A DNA stretch of 60,989 nt from Clostridiales bacterium UBA2432 (GTDB taxonomy: Bacteria; Bacillota; Clostridia; Lachnospirales; Vallitaleaceae), in assembly GCA_002342805.1 (NCBI GenBank), contig DDQW01000057.1, positions 1-60,989 on the forward strand, read 5' to 3'. Within the stretch, counting starts at the first letter, position 1. Each line of letters opens with the position of its first letter. The translations under genes were made by a program, and so were the position numbers. Shown here one piece after another: positions 15,566-24,091 of this stretch. The notes beneath the pieces are model-generated. The model did not search any database and was not told where the DNA came from. It saw only the letters and a list, made by a program, of their open reading frames with translations.

Positions 15566-17200
15566 TTACATCATACCCATTCCAGGTGCTCCGCCCATAC
15601 CTGCAGCACCCATTCCAGGATTTTCTTCCGGTAAATCAGCGACAACCGATTCAGTAGTAAGTAGTGTTGATGCAACCGAGTTGGCATTTTGCAATGCACT
15701 ACGTGTGACTTTTGATGGGTCGATAATACCGACTTCAACCATATCCACATATTTCTCTGTCAATGCATCGAATCCAATACCGTTTTCGGATTCCTTAACT
15801 TTACTTACAATCACTGAACCTTCTAGTCCTGCATTGGTTACAATTTGACGTAAAGGAGATTCGAGTGCTTTTAATATTAACTTAGCACCTGTTCGTTCAT
15901 CACCTTCAAGAGTTTCAATTAATTGTTCCACTTCTTTTGAAGCATGAACATAGGCTGTACCACCACCGGCAATAATACCTTCTTCAACCGCCGCACGTGT
16001 AGCAGCTAAGGCATCTTCCATACGAAGTTTTTTCTCTTTCATCTCTGTTTCAGTTGCTGCACCGACTTTAATGACTGCAACACCACCGGCTAATTTTGCC
16101 AAACGTTCTTGTAATTTTTCTTGATCAAATTCTGAGCTTGTCTCTTCAATCTGGGCTTTGATTTGAGCAATACGGGCATGAATATCGTCTTTGTTACCTG
16201 CACCATCAACAATGACAGTATTCTCTTTTTGAACTTTAACCGTTTTTGCACGACCCAATTGTTCCATTGTAGTTTCTTTTAGGTCTAAACCAAGTTCTTC
16301 TGAAATAACGGTTCCACCAGTTAAGGTTGCAATATCTTGTAACATAGCTTTACGTCGGTCACCAAAACCTGGTGCTTTTACCGCAACACAGTTAAATGTT
16401 CCACGTAGTTTATTTACGATAAGTGTTGTTAAGGCTTCGCCTTCAACATCTTCAGCAATAATCAATAGTTTTTCACCCGACTGAACGATTTGTTCAAGAA
16501 TTGGTAAAATCTCTTGTATATTTGTAATCTTTTTATCTGTGATTAAGATATATGGGTTTTCTAAGTTTGCTTCCATTTTTTCCATGTCTGTTGACATATA
16601 TGCGGATAAATATCCACGATCAAACTGCATACCTTCAACGACTTCAAGTTCTGTCATCATTGTCTTTGATTCTTCAATGGTAATAACACCATCTGTGGAC
16701 GCTTTTTCCATCGCTTCTGCTATTAATTGTCCAACTTCATCATCACCCGCTGATATAGCCGCTACTTTAGCGATTTGATCTTTTCCGTTTAAGGTTTGAC
16801 TCATTGCCTTAATAGCATCTACCGTAACCGCTGTCGCTTTTTGCATACCACGTCGTAAAATAATCGGATTGGCGCCTGCTGCAACATTTTTTATACCTTC
16901 TTGAATCATTGATTGAGCTAAAACTGTTGCTGTTGTCGTACCGTCACCGGCCACATCATTTGTTTTTGTAGCAACCTCTTTAACCAATTGGGCACCCATA
17001 TTTTCAAAGGGATCTTCTAACTCAATATCTTTTGCGATAGTTACACCGTCGTTGGTAATTAATGGTGAACCGAATTTTTTATCAAGGACAACGTTACGTC
17101 CTTTAGGTCCTAATGTAACTCTTACTGTATTTGCTAACTGATCAACACCTTTTTCAAGTGCACTTCTTGCTTCAGCACCAAATAAAATTTGCTTTGCCAT
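15566..17200 (-). CDS. groEL: Chaperonin GroEL (Hsp60)
   Basis: ATP-dependent protein-folding chamber subunit, 544 residues. It has the invariant TLGPKGRNVVLDKKFGSP and the ATP site VAGDGTTTATVLAQSM. The hinge/apical segment is followed by ALAATRAAVEEGIIAGGGTAY. The C-terminus is the Gly-Met-rich tail ending GGAPGMGMM. Forms the operon groES-groEL (41 bases apart), repressed through CIRCE. Confidence 0.99.
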   Translation of the reverse strand: MAKQILFGAEARSALEKGVDQLANTVRVTLGPKGRNVVLDKKFGSPLITNDGVTIAKDIELEDPFENMGAQLVKEVATKTNDVAGDGTTTATVLAQSMIQEGIKNVAAGANPIILRRGMQKATAVTVDAIKAMSQTLNGKDQIAKVAAISAGDDEVGQLIAEAMEKASTDGVITIEESKTMMTELEVVEGMQFDRGYLSAYMSTDMEKMEANLENPYILITDKKITNIQEILPILEQIVQSGEKLLIIAEDVEGEALTTLIVNKLRGTFNCVAVKAPGFGDRRKAMLQDIATLTGGTVISEELGLDLKETTMEQLGRAKTVKVQKENTVIVDGAGNKDDIHARIAQIKAQIEETSSEFDQEKLQERLAKLAGGVAVIKVGAATETEMKEKKLRMEDALAATRAAVEEGIIAGGGTAYVHASKEVEQLIETLEGDERTGAKLILKALESPLRQIVTNAGLEGSVIVSKVKESENGIGFDALTEKYVDMVEVGIIDPSKVTRSALQNANSVASTLLTTESVVADLPEENPGMGAAGMGGAPGMGMM

Positions 17201-17241
17201 AATTCTCTACCTCCATATATTGATAATGAATGTTTATTCTT

Positions 17242-17526
17242 TTATTCTACAATGGCTAATATATCATTTTGTCGAACGATAATATAGTCTTCACCTTGAA
17301 GTTTGACTTCTGTTCCTGCGTACTTTGAATAGATAATCTTATCTCCGACTTTTACTTGCATTTGAACTTCTTTTCCGTCAACGATTCCTCCCGGACCTAC
17401 GGATACAACCTCAGCTTCTTGAGGTTTTTCTTTTGCTGCACCAGGTAATACAATTCCTGATTTTGTTGTTTCTTCTGCCTCTAATTGCTTAATGACCACT
17501 CTGTCTCCTAATGGCACCAATTTCAT
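17242..17526 (-). CDS. groES: Co-chaperonin GroES (Hsp10)
   Basis: A 94-residue lid of the GroEL chamber. It starts MKLVPLGDRVVIKQLE, carries the mobile loop around EAEETTKSGIVLPGAA, and has VGDKIIYSKYAGTEVKLQG and a C-terminal ILAIVE. The start ATG 17526 follows AAGGAGG. The open frame extends 17 codons upstream into the leader, which is not family sequence. First gene of groESL. Confidence 0.99.
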   Translation of the reverse strand: MKLVPLGDRVVIKQLEAEETTKSGIVLPGAAKEKPQEAEVVSVGPGGIVDGKEVQMQVKVGDKIIYSKYAGTEVKLQGEDYIIVRQNDILAIVE

Positions 17527-17566
17527 AATTAAACCTCCTTGAATTATTACTCGTTTTTTTCTTTTG

Positions 17567-17593
17567 TTAGCACTCATTAAGTTTGAGTGCTAA
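17567..17593 (-). promoter_or_regulatory. CIRCE operator of groESL
   Basis: TTAGCACTC (17567-17575), nine bases, GAGTGCTAA (17585-17593): a perfect CIRCE inverted repeat, the binding site of the heat-shock repressor HrcA. It lies 40 bases upstream of the groES start, just downstream of the promoter. Confidence 0.98.
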
Positions 17594-17599
17594 TCTAAC

Positions 17600-17636
17600 T
17601 ATATAATATATGATTCTTTTTTATTTTGCAAGTCAA
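17600..17636 (-). promoter_or_regulatory. groESL promoter
   Basis: TTGACT on the minus strand (17631-17636) is followed by an AT-rich -10 region around 17601-17613, with TCATAT at 17 bases spacing and TATATT overlapping it. CIRCE overlaps the start region. Confidence 0.65.
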
Positions 17637-17647
17637 TTTTTACATTT

Positions 17648-18484
17648 TTATAGATTTTTTATGATTTGTCGACCATACTCAAAAATGTATTGCTGGGCAA
17701 TACCTGCATACTTTCCAAACATCTTTTTTCCATAGTTTTGAATATCTATATCTTTTGACTTTACTCCTAAGTCATCGTAGAGATAAATCATGGTTTTTCG
17801 CATCCATACATCCACAGGAAATGCTTCTAAATCCCCTAGACCAAAGAGCATAACACATGAGGCTACTTTATCTCCGACCCCTTTTATTTGTTTAAGCATA
17901 GGCAATTGGGCCTTGGACAATTGAACAAGGTCACAATTCACTAAGCGAACAGCATCTTCAAGATATGGCGCACGATATCCGAACTTCATGTCTCGAAATT
18001 CTTCTTCCTTGACATGATTCAATGCCTGACTTGTGGGAAATGCATAGATAGGAATTGATTCAACCTTGCCTAGATAGCGACCATATTTAACGGATAGCTC
18101 ATTGACGAGTTTTCGAATCTGAGGAATAGCTTTGGACTGAGATATAATAAAGGTCATAAGCATTTCAAATGGGTCTTGTCGCAGTATTCTGAGTCCCATT
18201 TGCTCCTTTATAACGCCTTCAAATCTTGCATCTGCATGAATAATGCTTTGATTAATCGCTTGATAATCAAGATCTAATCCTAAATAGGGGTACCATATCG
18301 ATTGGAATTCTTCCGGTTCACATTCAAATTGATAGCCTCCATCTATCTTAGACACTACAACATAGTGGTCTTGATAGATTAATACAAAGCTATCTTCAGA
18401 TAATATTTCATATCGAAATACTTGACCACTTTGAAGAATTTTCAGTATATCCAAATCATAATCTTCAATTTTTAACACATACAT
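17648..18484 (-). CDS. OGG1-type 8-oxoguanine DNA glycosylase
   Basis: Base-excision repair glycosylase/lyase of the HhH-GPD superfamily, 278 residues, with the two-domain OGG1 layout: an N-terminal beta domain (QSGQVFRYE) and then the helical domain. The helix-hairpin-helix KQIKGVGDKVASCVMLF contains the Schiff-base Lys206, and PVDVWM carries the catalytic Asp225. The segment where OGG1 usually has paired Asn reads FIISQSKAI here, so the Asn pair is missing. This may shift base preference, and an AlkA-like alkylbase role cannot be excluded. The ATG follows AAGGAG. Transcribed divergently from the DUF6062 gene. Confidence 0.85.
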   Translation of the reverse strand: MYVLKIEDYDLDILKILQSGQVFRYEILSEDSFVLIYQDHYVVVSKIDGGYQFECEPEEFQSIWYPYLGLDLDYQAINQSIIHADARFEGVIKEQMGLRILRQDPFEMLMTFIISQSKAIPQIRKLVNELSVKYGRYLGKVESIPIYAFPTSQALNHVKEEEFRDMKFGYRAPYLEDAVRLVNCDLVQLSKAQLPMLKQIKGVGDKVASCVMLFGLGDLEAFPVDVWMRKTMIYLYDDLGVKSKDIDIQNYGKKMFGKYAGIAQQYIFEYGRQIIKNL

Positions 18485-18564
18485 TTTTTACTCCTTATGT
18501 TATAATACTAGTGTCGCATGATAATCATAACATATAATAGACCTAAAACATAGAAGGAGTTCTT

Positions 18565-19284
18565 ATGGCAAAAGAAGAAATATACACAATTCCCCTATGG
18601 GATGCAGTAAAAGATGAAGGCGAATGTCCTTTTTGTTTTCTGGAAAAAAAGCTGGAAAAAGATCTGATTGATTTTTGTTTAAGCGATGCTTACATGCAAT
18701 CTGATTTTCGACAAACAACCAACAAAATCGGTTTCTGTCAAAGCCACTTTAGGCAACTCTTTCAATCTCCAAACCGTCTTGGTTTAACACTGGTAAATCA
18801 AAGCCATACTATGGAAATGCTTGAAGAGTTTAAAAAGGCAACCCAAAATTTAAAAAGCACTAAAAAACTTTTTAAGAAAAAAACAGACGAGGATAACCCT
18901 ATCCATAAATTATATCAACGACTCACGGATGAATGTTATATATGTGGACGTATAAATGAAACGATGACACGCTACTTCGAAACCTTTTTTTACTTATATA
19001 AAAAAGATGCTGCATTTAGAGACTTTCTTCCTCAGACAAAAAGTTTTTGTATGCCCCATTATCTAAGGTTAATAGAAGTGGGTCAAACAAATGCCAGCCC
19101 TTCTGTCTTTGAGAACTTTATGGAAGAAAGCAAACCCCATTTTATTGAAAACATGGAACGCGTTCTTGCCGATATGCAATGGTTTGTTAATAAATTTGAT
19201 TATAGAAATGATAAAGAGCCCTGGAAAGATGCCAAGGATGCTCCCAAACGCTCAATCCAAAAAATAAATGGCACTCTCTTATAA
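18565..19284 (+). CDS. DUF6062 family protein
   Basis: A 239-residue soluble protein that resembles DUF6062 of Clostridia. It has four evenly spread Cys motifs: ECPFC (about 20-24), GFCQSHF (about 52), ECYICG (about 123) and SFCMPHY (about 158). They pair as two CxxC plus two CxxH sets and suggest two metal-binding or redox sites. The N-terminal IYTIPLWDAVKDEGECPFCFL is typical. The function is unknown. One of only three complete plus-strand genes. The ATG has AAGGAG at five bases. It ends at a shared convergent terminator. Confidence 0.75.
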   Translation: MAKEEIYTIPLWDAVKDEGECPFCFLEKKLEKDLIDFCLSDAYMQSDFRQTTNKIGFCQSHFRQLFQSPNRLGLTLVNQSHTMEMLEEFKKATQNLKSTKKLFKKKTDEDNPIHKLYQRLTDECYICGRINETMTRYFETFFYLYKKDAAFRDFLPQTKSFCMPHYLRLIEVGQTNASPSVFENFMEESKPHFIENMERVLADMQWFVNKFDYRNDKEPWKDAKDAPKRSIQKINGTLL

Positions 19285-19290
19285 ACCCAT

Positions 19291-19325
19291 AAAAAATCAC
19301 AGCATTAATCCTGCTGTGATTTTTT
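19291..19325. terminator. Bidirectional terminator between DUF6062 and DUF2225 genes
   Basis: AAAAAATCACAGCA (19291-19304) pairs with TGCTGTGATTTTTT (19312-19325), with T-runs on both strands. The loop holds the stop codon of the minus-strand DUF2225 gene (19305-19307), and one arm encodes that protein's last residues. Confidence 0.92.
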
Positions 19326-20168
19326 TTCTTTTTTTTCCTGTTCTCTAATTAATTCCTTGACATCATACACCTTATCTCGTAATCGATTAGGCACGTCTGA
19401 ATGTCCAATGACCCTGCCTAACCATTGCTTTGAAATTTTTGAATCTCCTAAGCGACGAGCTAATTCTGCGATAATATATTCCATTGTCATCTCATCAATC
19501 CCCATTACGGGAAATTTTTCTGTTGCATACGCCAATTTGAAACCTTCAAATGCTTTTTCAACAAAGACAATCTCATAGGTTCTTAATTTTTGTAATAGTG
19601 CATCGTCTTTTTGCTCTAAAGCTTGAAGCGACTCCTGCCAACCACGATACAACCAACTGATTTTAAGGCAAATATAGGCCTTAATACCATTACTATCTCC
19701 ACCGACTGCACTATTAAGCAAGACCAGCTTATATCGTTCAACAGACTCTTCGTACGTTAGAATTTCATTATATTTATGCCCGATGTAATTGCGGGTAATG
19801 TTCTCGATGACAGCTCTTTTTTTCTTCTCAGTGATATTTTTAAAGTATTTATTAATAGCTGCATATCCACAATAATTGCAAACCGTCACATCATATGGCA
19901 AGGGATCAAAACCTACATACCGAGGCCGTAAATCCAGTTCAGTTCCTTGAAAGCGAACCCGTCCACTTCGAACCGTCGACGAATGAAATGAATGTTTACA
20001 CACCGGACAATCAACTTTGCGCTGATAGATATAGGTTTGAACTTTTAGCTGCGCTTCTTTTTCTTTTGATATCACTTTTTTCTTCGGTTGCTCTTTTTCC
20101 TGAAAAAGATCAGCATCAGAAATGTTCTTGAAACCTAACTCTTCAAGATCTTTAAAAATATTTTCCAT
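19305..20168 (-). CDS. DUF2225 family protein
   Basis: A 287-residue cytoplasmic protein. Residues about 50-110 hold two CxxC pairs (VDCPVCKHSF and TVCNYCGYAA), a zinc-ribbon-like arrangement at the start of DUF2225. The rest is helical, with a TPR-like pattern (AYICLKISWLYRGW). The C-terminus is a lysine/glutamate tail encoded by the terminator arm. Function unknown. The start is ATG 20168 after AAGGTGG; an in-frame GTG at 20177 lies inside that sequence. It begins 10 bases after the glnS stop and is likely co-transcribed. Confidence 0.85.
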   Translation of the reverse strand: MENIFKDLEELGFKNISDADLFQEKEQPKKKVISKEKEAQLKVQTYIYQRKVDCPVCKHSFHSSTVRSGRVRFQGTELDLRPRYVGFDPLPYDVTVCNYCGYAAINKYFKNITEKKKRAVIENITRNYIGHKYNEILTYEESVERYKLVLLNSAVGGDSNGIKAYICLKISWLYRGWQESLQALEQKDDALLQKLRTYEIVFVEKAFEGFKLAYATEKFPVMGIDEMTMEYIIAELARRLGDSKISKQWLGRVIGHSDVPNRLRDKVYDVKELIREQEKKEKKSQQD

Positions 20169-20178
20169 TCTATCCACC

Positions 20179-21828
20179 TTATTTGTAAGAACTCTTTAAC
20201 GAAACAGCAAGATTCAGCACTAGCTTTGAATCCGTTGTCTCCTTAGGATCAATATTGAAATATCCGTGTCGAACAAATTGGAATTTATCTTCAACATGGT
20301 ATTCACTAACAATAGGTTCAATCATCGCTTTCGGATAGACAAGCTTGGAGTTTTCATTAAATACTAAGGTACTATCTTCACTGTCTTTGGCTTCCACAAA
20401 TAAACGATCATACATGTGAATCTCTGCTGGGACTCCCCTTGACGCAGATACCCAATGAATCGTTCCTTTGGGTTTTCTTTCACTAAATCCACTTCCGCTT
20501 TTTGTCGCAGGATCATAAGTACATTTTAGTTCAATAACCTGACCGTTCTCGTCCTTAATAACCTCTTCACATCGAACAAAATATGCATGCATCAATCGGA
20601 CTTCAACGCCTGGTGATAAACGTCGATATTTTTTATTTGGAGGAACTTCCATAAAATCTTCACGTTCGATATATATCTCTCGTGTAAATGGAATATCATG
20701 AGAACCTAATTCTTCGTTTTCCGTGTTATTTACTGCAGGTAAATATTCGACTTTATCCGGGTCATAATTTGTTATTGTTATCTTAAGCGGATCAATCACA
20801 GCCATAATTCGAGGAACCTTTAACTTAAGATCTTCACGAAGCGCATGTTCTAACATGGCAATATCAACTTTTGATTTGCTTTTAGATAGACCGACCATTT
20901 CAAAGAATTTTCGAATAGATTCTTTGGTGTATCCCCGGCGTCTTAAGCCTCTAATCGTAGCTAATCTCGGATCATCCCAACCATCAATCAATCCTTCTTC
21001 AACAAGTGGGCGAATTCGACGCTTACCAAGAATCGTATGTGATAAACTCAGCTCTGCAAATTCAACTTGGCGTGGTGGGTTCTTCCATTCTAGGGCTTCA
21101 AGTACCCAATCATAAAGGGGACGATGGTCCTCAAATTCTAAACCACATAAAGAATGACTTACTCCTTCAATGGCATCTTCAATAGGGTGTGCAAAATCAT
21201 AGAGAGGATATACACACCACTTATCACCTGCCGCATAATGCTCCATATGAGAAATACGATAGATACCCGGATCGCGCATATTCATATTGGGTGATGCCAT
21301 ATCAATCTTGGCACGTAATATCTTAGTCCCGTCAGGGAATTCTCCATTTTTCATACGCTCAAACAAGTCGAGATTCTCTTCAACACTTCGACTACGATAG
21401 GGGCTTTCTTTTCCCGGTTCTGTCAATGTCCCTCGATACTCGCGCATCTGTTCAGGTGTTAAATCACAAACATATGCTTTTCCTCGTTTAATTAATTCAA
21501 TCGCTGAATCATAGAGTTGTTCAAAATAACTTGAAGCAAAAAAAACTCGGTCTTCATAGTTGGCCCCCAACCATGCCACATCTTCTTTAATGCTTTCAAC
21601 AAATTCAATTTTTTCTTTTGATGGATCTGTATCATCAAAGCGAAGATTAAATAGACCGTTGTATTTTTCTGCAATTGTGTAATTCGTTGTGATTGCTTTT
21701 GCGTGGCCGATATGCAAGTAACCATTTGGCTCGGGAGGAAACCGAGTAATCACAGTAGACGTTCTGCCCTCTTGAATATCTTTATCGATAATATGTTCAA
21801 TAAAACTTTTAGAAATTGTTTCTTCCAT
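20179..21828 (-). CDS. glnS: Glutaminyl-tRNA synthetase
   Basis: Charges tRNA-Gln directly, so this organism may not depend only on the Glu-tRNA amidotransferase route. Length 549. The HIGH box is PPEPNGYLHIGHAKA (31-45), followed by FNLRFDDTDP, the Gln-specific GWDDPRLATIRGLRRRG and the C-terminal anticodon-binding barrels. The KMSKS-type loop reads ILGKRR (266-271) rather than the MSKRK form of E. coli, a deviation worth checking. The start is ATG 21828 with AGGAGG at seven bases; 25 upstream codons are not used. Its promoter is at 21875-21903. Confidence 0.96.
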   Translation of the reverse strand: MEETISKSFIEHIIDKDIQEGRTSTVITRFPPEPNGYLHIGHAKAITTNYTIAEKYNGLFNLRFDDTDPSKEKIEFVESIKEDVAWLGANYEDRVFFASSYFEQLYDSAIELIKRGKAYVCDLTPEQMREYRGTLTEPGKESPYRSRSVEENLDLFERMKNGEFPDGTKILRAKIDMASPNMNMRDPGIYRISHMEHYAAGDKWCVYPLYDFAHPIEDAIEGVSHSLCGLEFEDHRPLYDWVLEALEWKNPPRQVEFAELSLSHTILGKRRIRPLVEEGLIDGWDDPRLATIRGLRRRGYTKESIRKFFEMVGLSKSKSKVDIAMLEHALREDLKLKVPRIMAVIDPLKITITNYDPDKVEYLPAVNNTENEELGSHDIPFTREIYIEREDFMEVPPNKKYRRLSPGVEVRLMHAYFVRCEEVIKDENGQVIELKCTYDPATKSGSGFSERKPKGTIHWVSASRGVPAEIHMYDRLFVEAKDSEDSTLVFNENSKLVYPKAMIEPIVSEYHVEDKFQFVRHGYFNIDPKETTDSKLVLNLAVSLKSSYK

Positions 21829-21874
21829 TAAAAGCCTCCTAAGTTTAGTATACGACATATACAAAATATGAATA

Positions 21875-21903
21875 ATTGTATCACAGAGTTTCTCTGATAT
21901 CAA
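21875..21903 (-). promoter_or_regulatory. glnS promoter
   Basis: TTGATA (21898-21903), 17 bases, TACAAT (21875-21880). The spacer contains an inverted repeat, TCAGAG-AAA-CTCTGTGA, that could be an operator. No T-box features precede glnS. Confidence 0.75.
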
Positions 21904-21919
21904 GGTCTCATGTGCTCTT

Positions 21920-21954
21920 AAAAAAAGGATATATACGTTTTGTATACATCCTTT
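21920..21954 (-). terminator. Terminator of the 77-residue protein gene
   Basis: A 13-bp stem on the minus strand (AAAGGATGTATAC against GTATATATCCTTT, one G-T pair) is followed by a T-run. It separates the small gene from the glnS promoter. Confidence 0.88.
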
Positions 21955-21985
21955 ATCCTTTTTAATTAAACAAACTTAAATCTTG

Positions 21986-22219
21986 TTATCCTTGAACAAG
22001 GTATTGTAATAATAATGCAATATCTTCCGGCTCAGATACTAGTAATTCAATCTCTTCAATTCTAGGATCTGAGAACATATTTGTTAACGAAACATATTGA
22101 GATAATTTCGATTTTAAGTTTAAACGGTCTCCTTGCTTTGTTACAAGTTCAACGCGTCCTTTACATTGATCAACTGTTTCAAAAAAACGGTCGACGTTTT
22201 TAATATTTTTTATAATCAT
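21986..22219 (-). CDS. Small conserved-looking protein, 77 residues, unknown
   Basis: I do not recognise the family. The protein is charged, without signal or membrane helix. It starts MIIKNIKNVDRFFETVDQC and has a repeated LK-SKLSQYVS central part and an acidic, leucine-rich C-terminus ending LLLQYLVQG. It has its own promoter, its own terminator and a purine-rich ribosome binding site (GGAAAGGAAGAG), all of which argue for a real gene rather than a chance frame. Confidence 0.7.
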   Translation of the reverse strand: MIIKNIKNVDRFFETVDQCKGRVELVTKQGDRLNLKSKLSQYVSLTNMFSDPRIEEIELLVSEPEDIALLLQYLVQG

Positions 22220-22253
22220 AACTCTCTTCCTTTCCTCAAATATTATTTACTTC

Positions 22254-22283
22254 ATGTTACACCTAATCTAGTAAACCTGTCAA
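22254..22283 (-). promoter_or_regulatory. Promoter of the 77-residue protein gene
   Basis: TTGACA (22278-22283), 18 bases, TAACAT (22254-22259). The -35 box overlaps the stop codon of the preceding chemoreceptor gene. Confidence 0.65.
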
Positions 22284-23995
22284 GTTGTAAATTTCTCAAC
22301 AATCTTTTTCAAATTATCTGCAATGGCTTTATTGGCTTGGGTATGTTTTGAAACTTGATCTGTACTTTCTGTAACTTCCCTTGCCTTACCATTAATCTTA
22401 GAAATACTTTGATGTGCATCCTTCGTTTTGTCGGATATATCATAAATGTTCTGTGACATTGATTGTATACTTGCCATAAGCTCTTCACTTGTTGCGCTGA
22501 GGTTTGTAATCAAATCATCCATAGCACTTGCATCATCGCTGTATTGTTCACCTGTATTTACAAGTGCTTCATAATCTTTAACCACACGTGAATTCAAGAA
22601 ATCAAGCATTTCACTCGATGTTGTATTTAAACGATTGACGGCATGAATAACAATAGATGTAATATTTTGGATTTTATTTGCAGTCTCTGCAGAAACCGAT
22701 GCCAGTTTACGTATTTCATCTGCTACAACTGCAAATCCTTTACCTGATTCACCTGCTCTTGCCGCTTCAATAGCTGCATTAAGCGCCAAGAGATTGGTTT
22801 GTTCTGTAATATCCATAATAGCATCTGTAAGCATTGAAATATCTTTAACCTGAATAGACTCTTGCATGGCATCATTAATCTCTGCTTCAATGGTTTGAAC
22901 GATCAAGTCCGCATCTTCCTTAGACTCAATGGCTTTATTTTTCAATGTATTGGCGCGTTTTGAAATTTCGTCAACACGTCCCGCGCCATTTTGGGCACTA
23001 GTGGCTATGGATTCTACAACCACTTCAATCTCACGAATATTGTTGGTTATGGCTTCCGTTTCTCTGTCAATCACTGAAATATTGACATCCATATCTTCGG
23101 TTGTTCCAGTAATCAAGCGAACATCTGCAATCAATATTTCACCGCTTTGCTCAACCAGTTCTGCTTCAGTTCGTACTTGGTTTGTACTTTCTTTAACTTC
23201 TGCAACAATCTCTTTCATGTTTTTCAAAAACAGATTAATACTTGTCGCTAACTCGCCCATCTCATCATGGGTTTTAAACTGAATCTCTTGACTTAAGTCT
23301 CCGCCCTGATTCGCTAAGACATCTAGTCGTGATTGGAGTTGTTTAATCGGCTTAACAATTCGCCATAAGTTAAAGATGGCAAATAAGATACTAATAGCAA
23401 TACCAACAATTGATACCAGAACAAAAATATTCATCAGAGCGCTGGTCTGTTCTTCTAATGCTTGTTCTCTTGCTTTTGAGCGCGTGTCTGTTTCTTCAAT
23501 CATAGTATCTAAGTATGAAGATAGGCTATCATATGAATTTTTACCTTCCCCATTCATGATTTGCATGATGTTATCTTGATTGTCACTAGCCAACATTTTT
23601 TCATGAATAGTCAAATAATTTTGCCACGTGTAAAATACAATGTCATAACTTTTTCTTTCCGCCGGTTGCAACAGATTTTTATAGGACTCAAGCAGCTCAT
23701 TGATACGACTTTCAATTGTTGTTAAATTTGTAATTGCATAATTTCTGTCATCCTCTGTCGTTGACATCATATACATATATTCCGCATTCCTATAGTCCGA
23801 CACTAGCTTGCCTAGCTCCTTGGCCTGGACCAATTGAGGAATGATTTGATCAGTTACCTGCTTGGATTGATTCACTAGAGATCCTGTCATCATCATACTT
23901 AATCCAAATAAAATTACCATCACAAGAACAACTAAACTATAGGATAGAATTAATCGTAATTTGATGGTAATTCGTGGTTTTCTCATTTTTCTCAT
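22280..23995 (-). CDS. Methyl-accepting chemotaxis protein
   Basis: Chemoreceptor of 571 residues. It has membrane helix 1 (about 14-35), a four-helix-bundle ligand domain (40-185), helix 2 (about 188-210) and HAMP with the IVKPIKQLQ start. The long signalling coiled coil has a tip at TEQTNLLALNAAIEAARAGE, followed by GKGFAVVADEIRKLA. It feeds the CheA/CheW complex, which is encoded about 30 kb away. The ATG 23995 follows AAGGAG. It has its own promoter, so it is probably not tied to scrK upstream. Confidence 0.95.
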   Translation of the reverse strand: MRKMRKPRITIKLRLILSYSLVVLVMVILFGLSMMMTGSLVNQSKQVTDQIIPQLVQAKELGKLVSDYRNAEYMYMMSTTEDDRNYAITNLTTIESRINELLESYKNLLQPAERKSYDIVFYTWQNYLTIHEKMLASDNQDNIMQIMNGEGKNSYDSLSSYLDTMIEETDTRSKAREQALEEQTSALMNIFVLVSIVGIAISILFAIFNLWRIVKPIKQLQSRLDVLANQGGDLSQEIQFKTHDEMGELATSINLFLKNMKEIVAEVKESTNQVRTEAELVEQSGEILIADVRLITGTTEDMDVNISVIDRETEAITNNIREIEVVVESIATSAQNGAGRVDEISKRANTLKNKAIESKEDADLIVQTIEAEINDAMQESIQVKDISMLTDAIMDITEQTNLLALNAAIEAARAGESGKGFAVVADEIRKLASVSAETANKIQNITSIVIHAVNRLNTTSSEMLDFLNSRVVKDYEALVNTGEQYSDDASAMDDLITNLSATSEELMASIQSMSQNIYDISDKTKDAHQSISKINGKAREVTESTDQVSKHTQANKAIADNLKKIVEKFTT

Positions 23996-24028
23996 AGGCG
24001 CTTCTCCTTTATAGGTATTTCTTACTAT

Positions 24029-24057
24029 ATTATACCAAAGTTTGAGAAGCCTGTCTT
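24029..24057 (-). promoter_or_regulatory. Chemoreceptor gene promoter
   Basis: AAGACA (24052-24057), 17 bases, consensus TATAAT (24029-24034), about 34 bases before the ATG. Confidence 0.65.
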
Positions 24058-24091
24058 TATGGTTTTGTGCTATTCTTTATAAAAATAAGTT

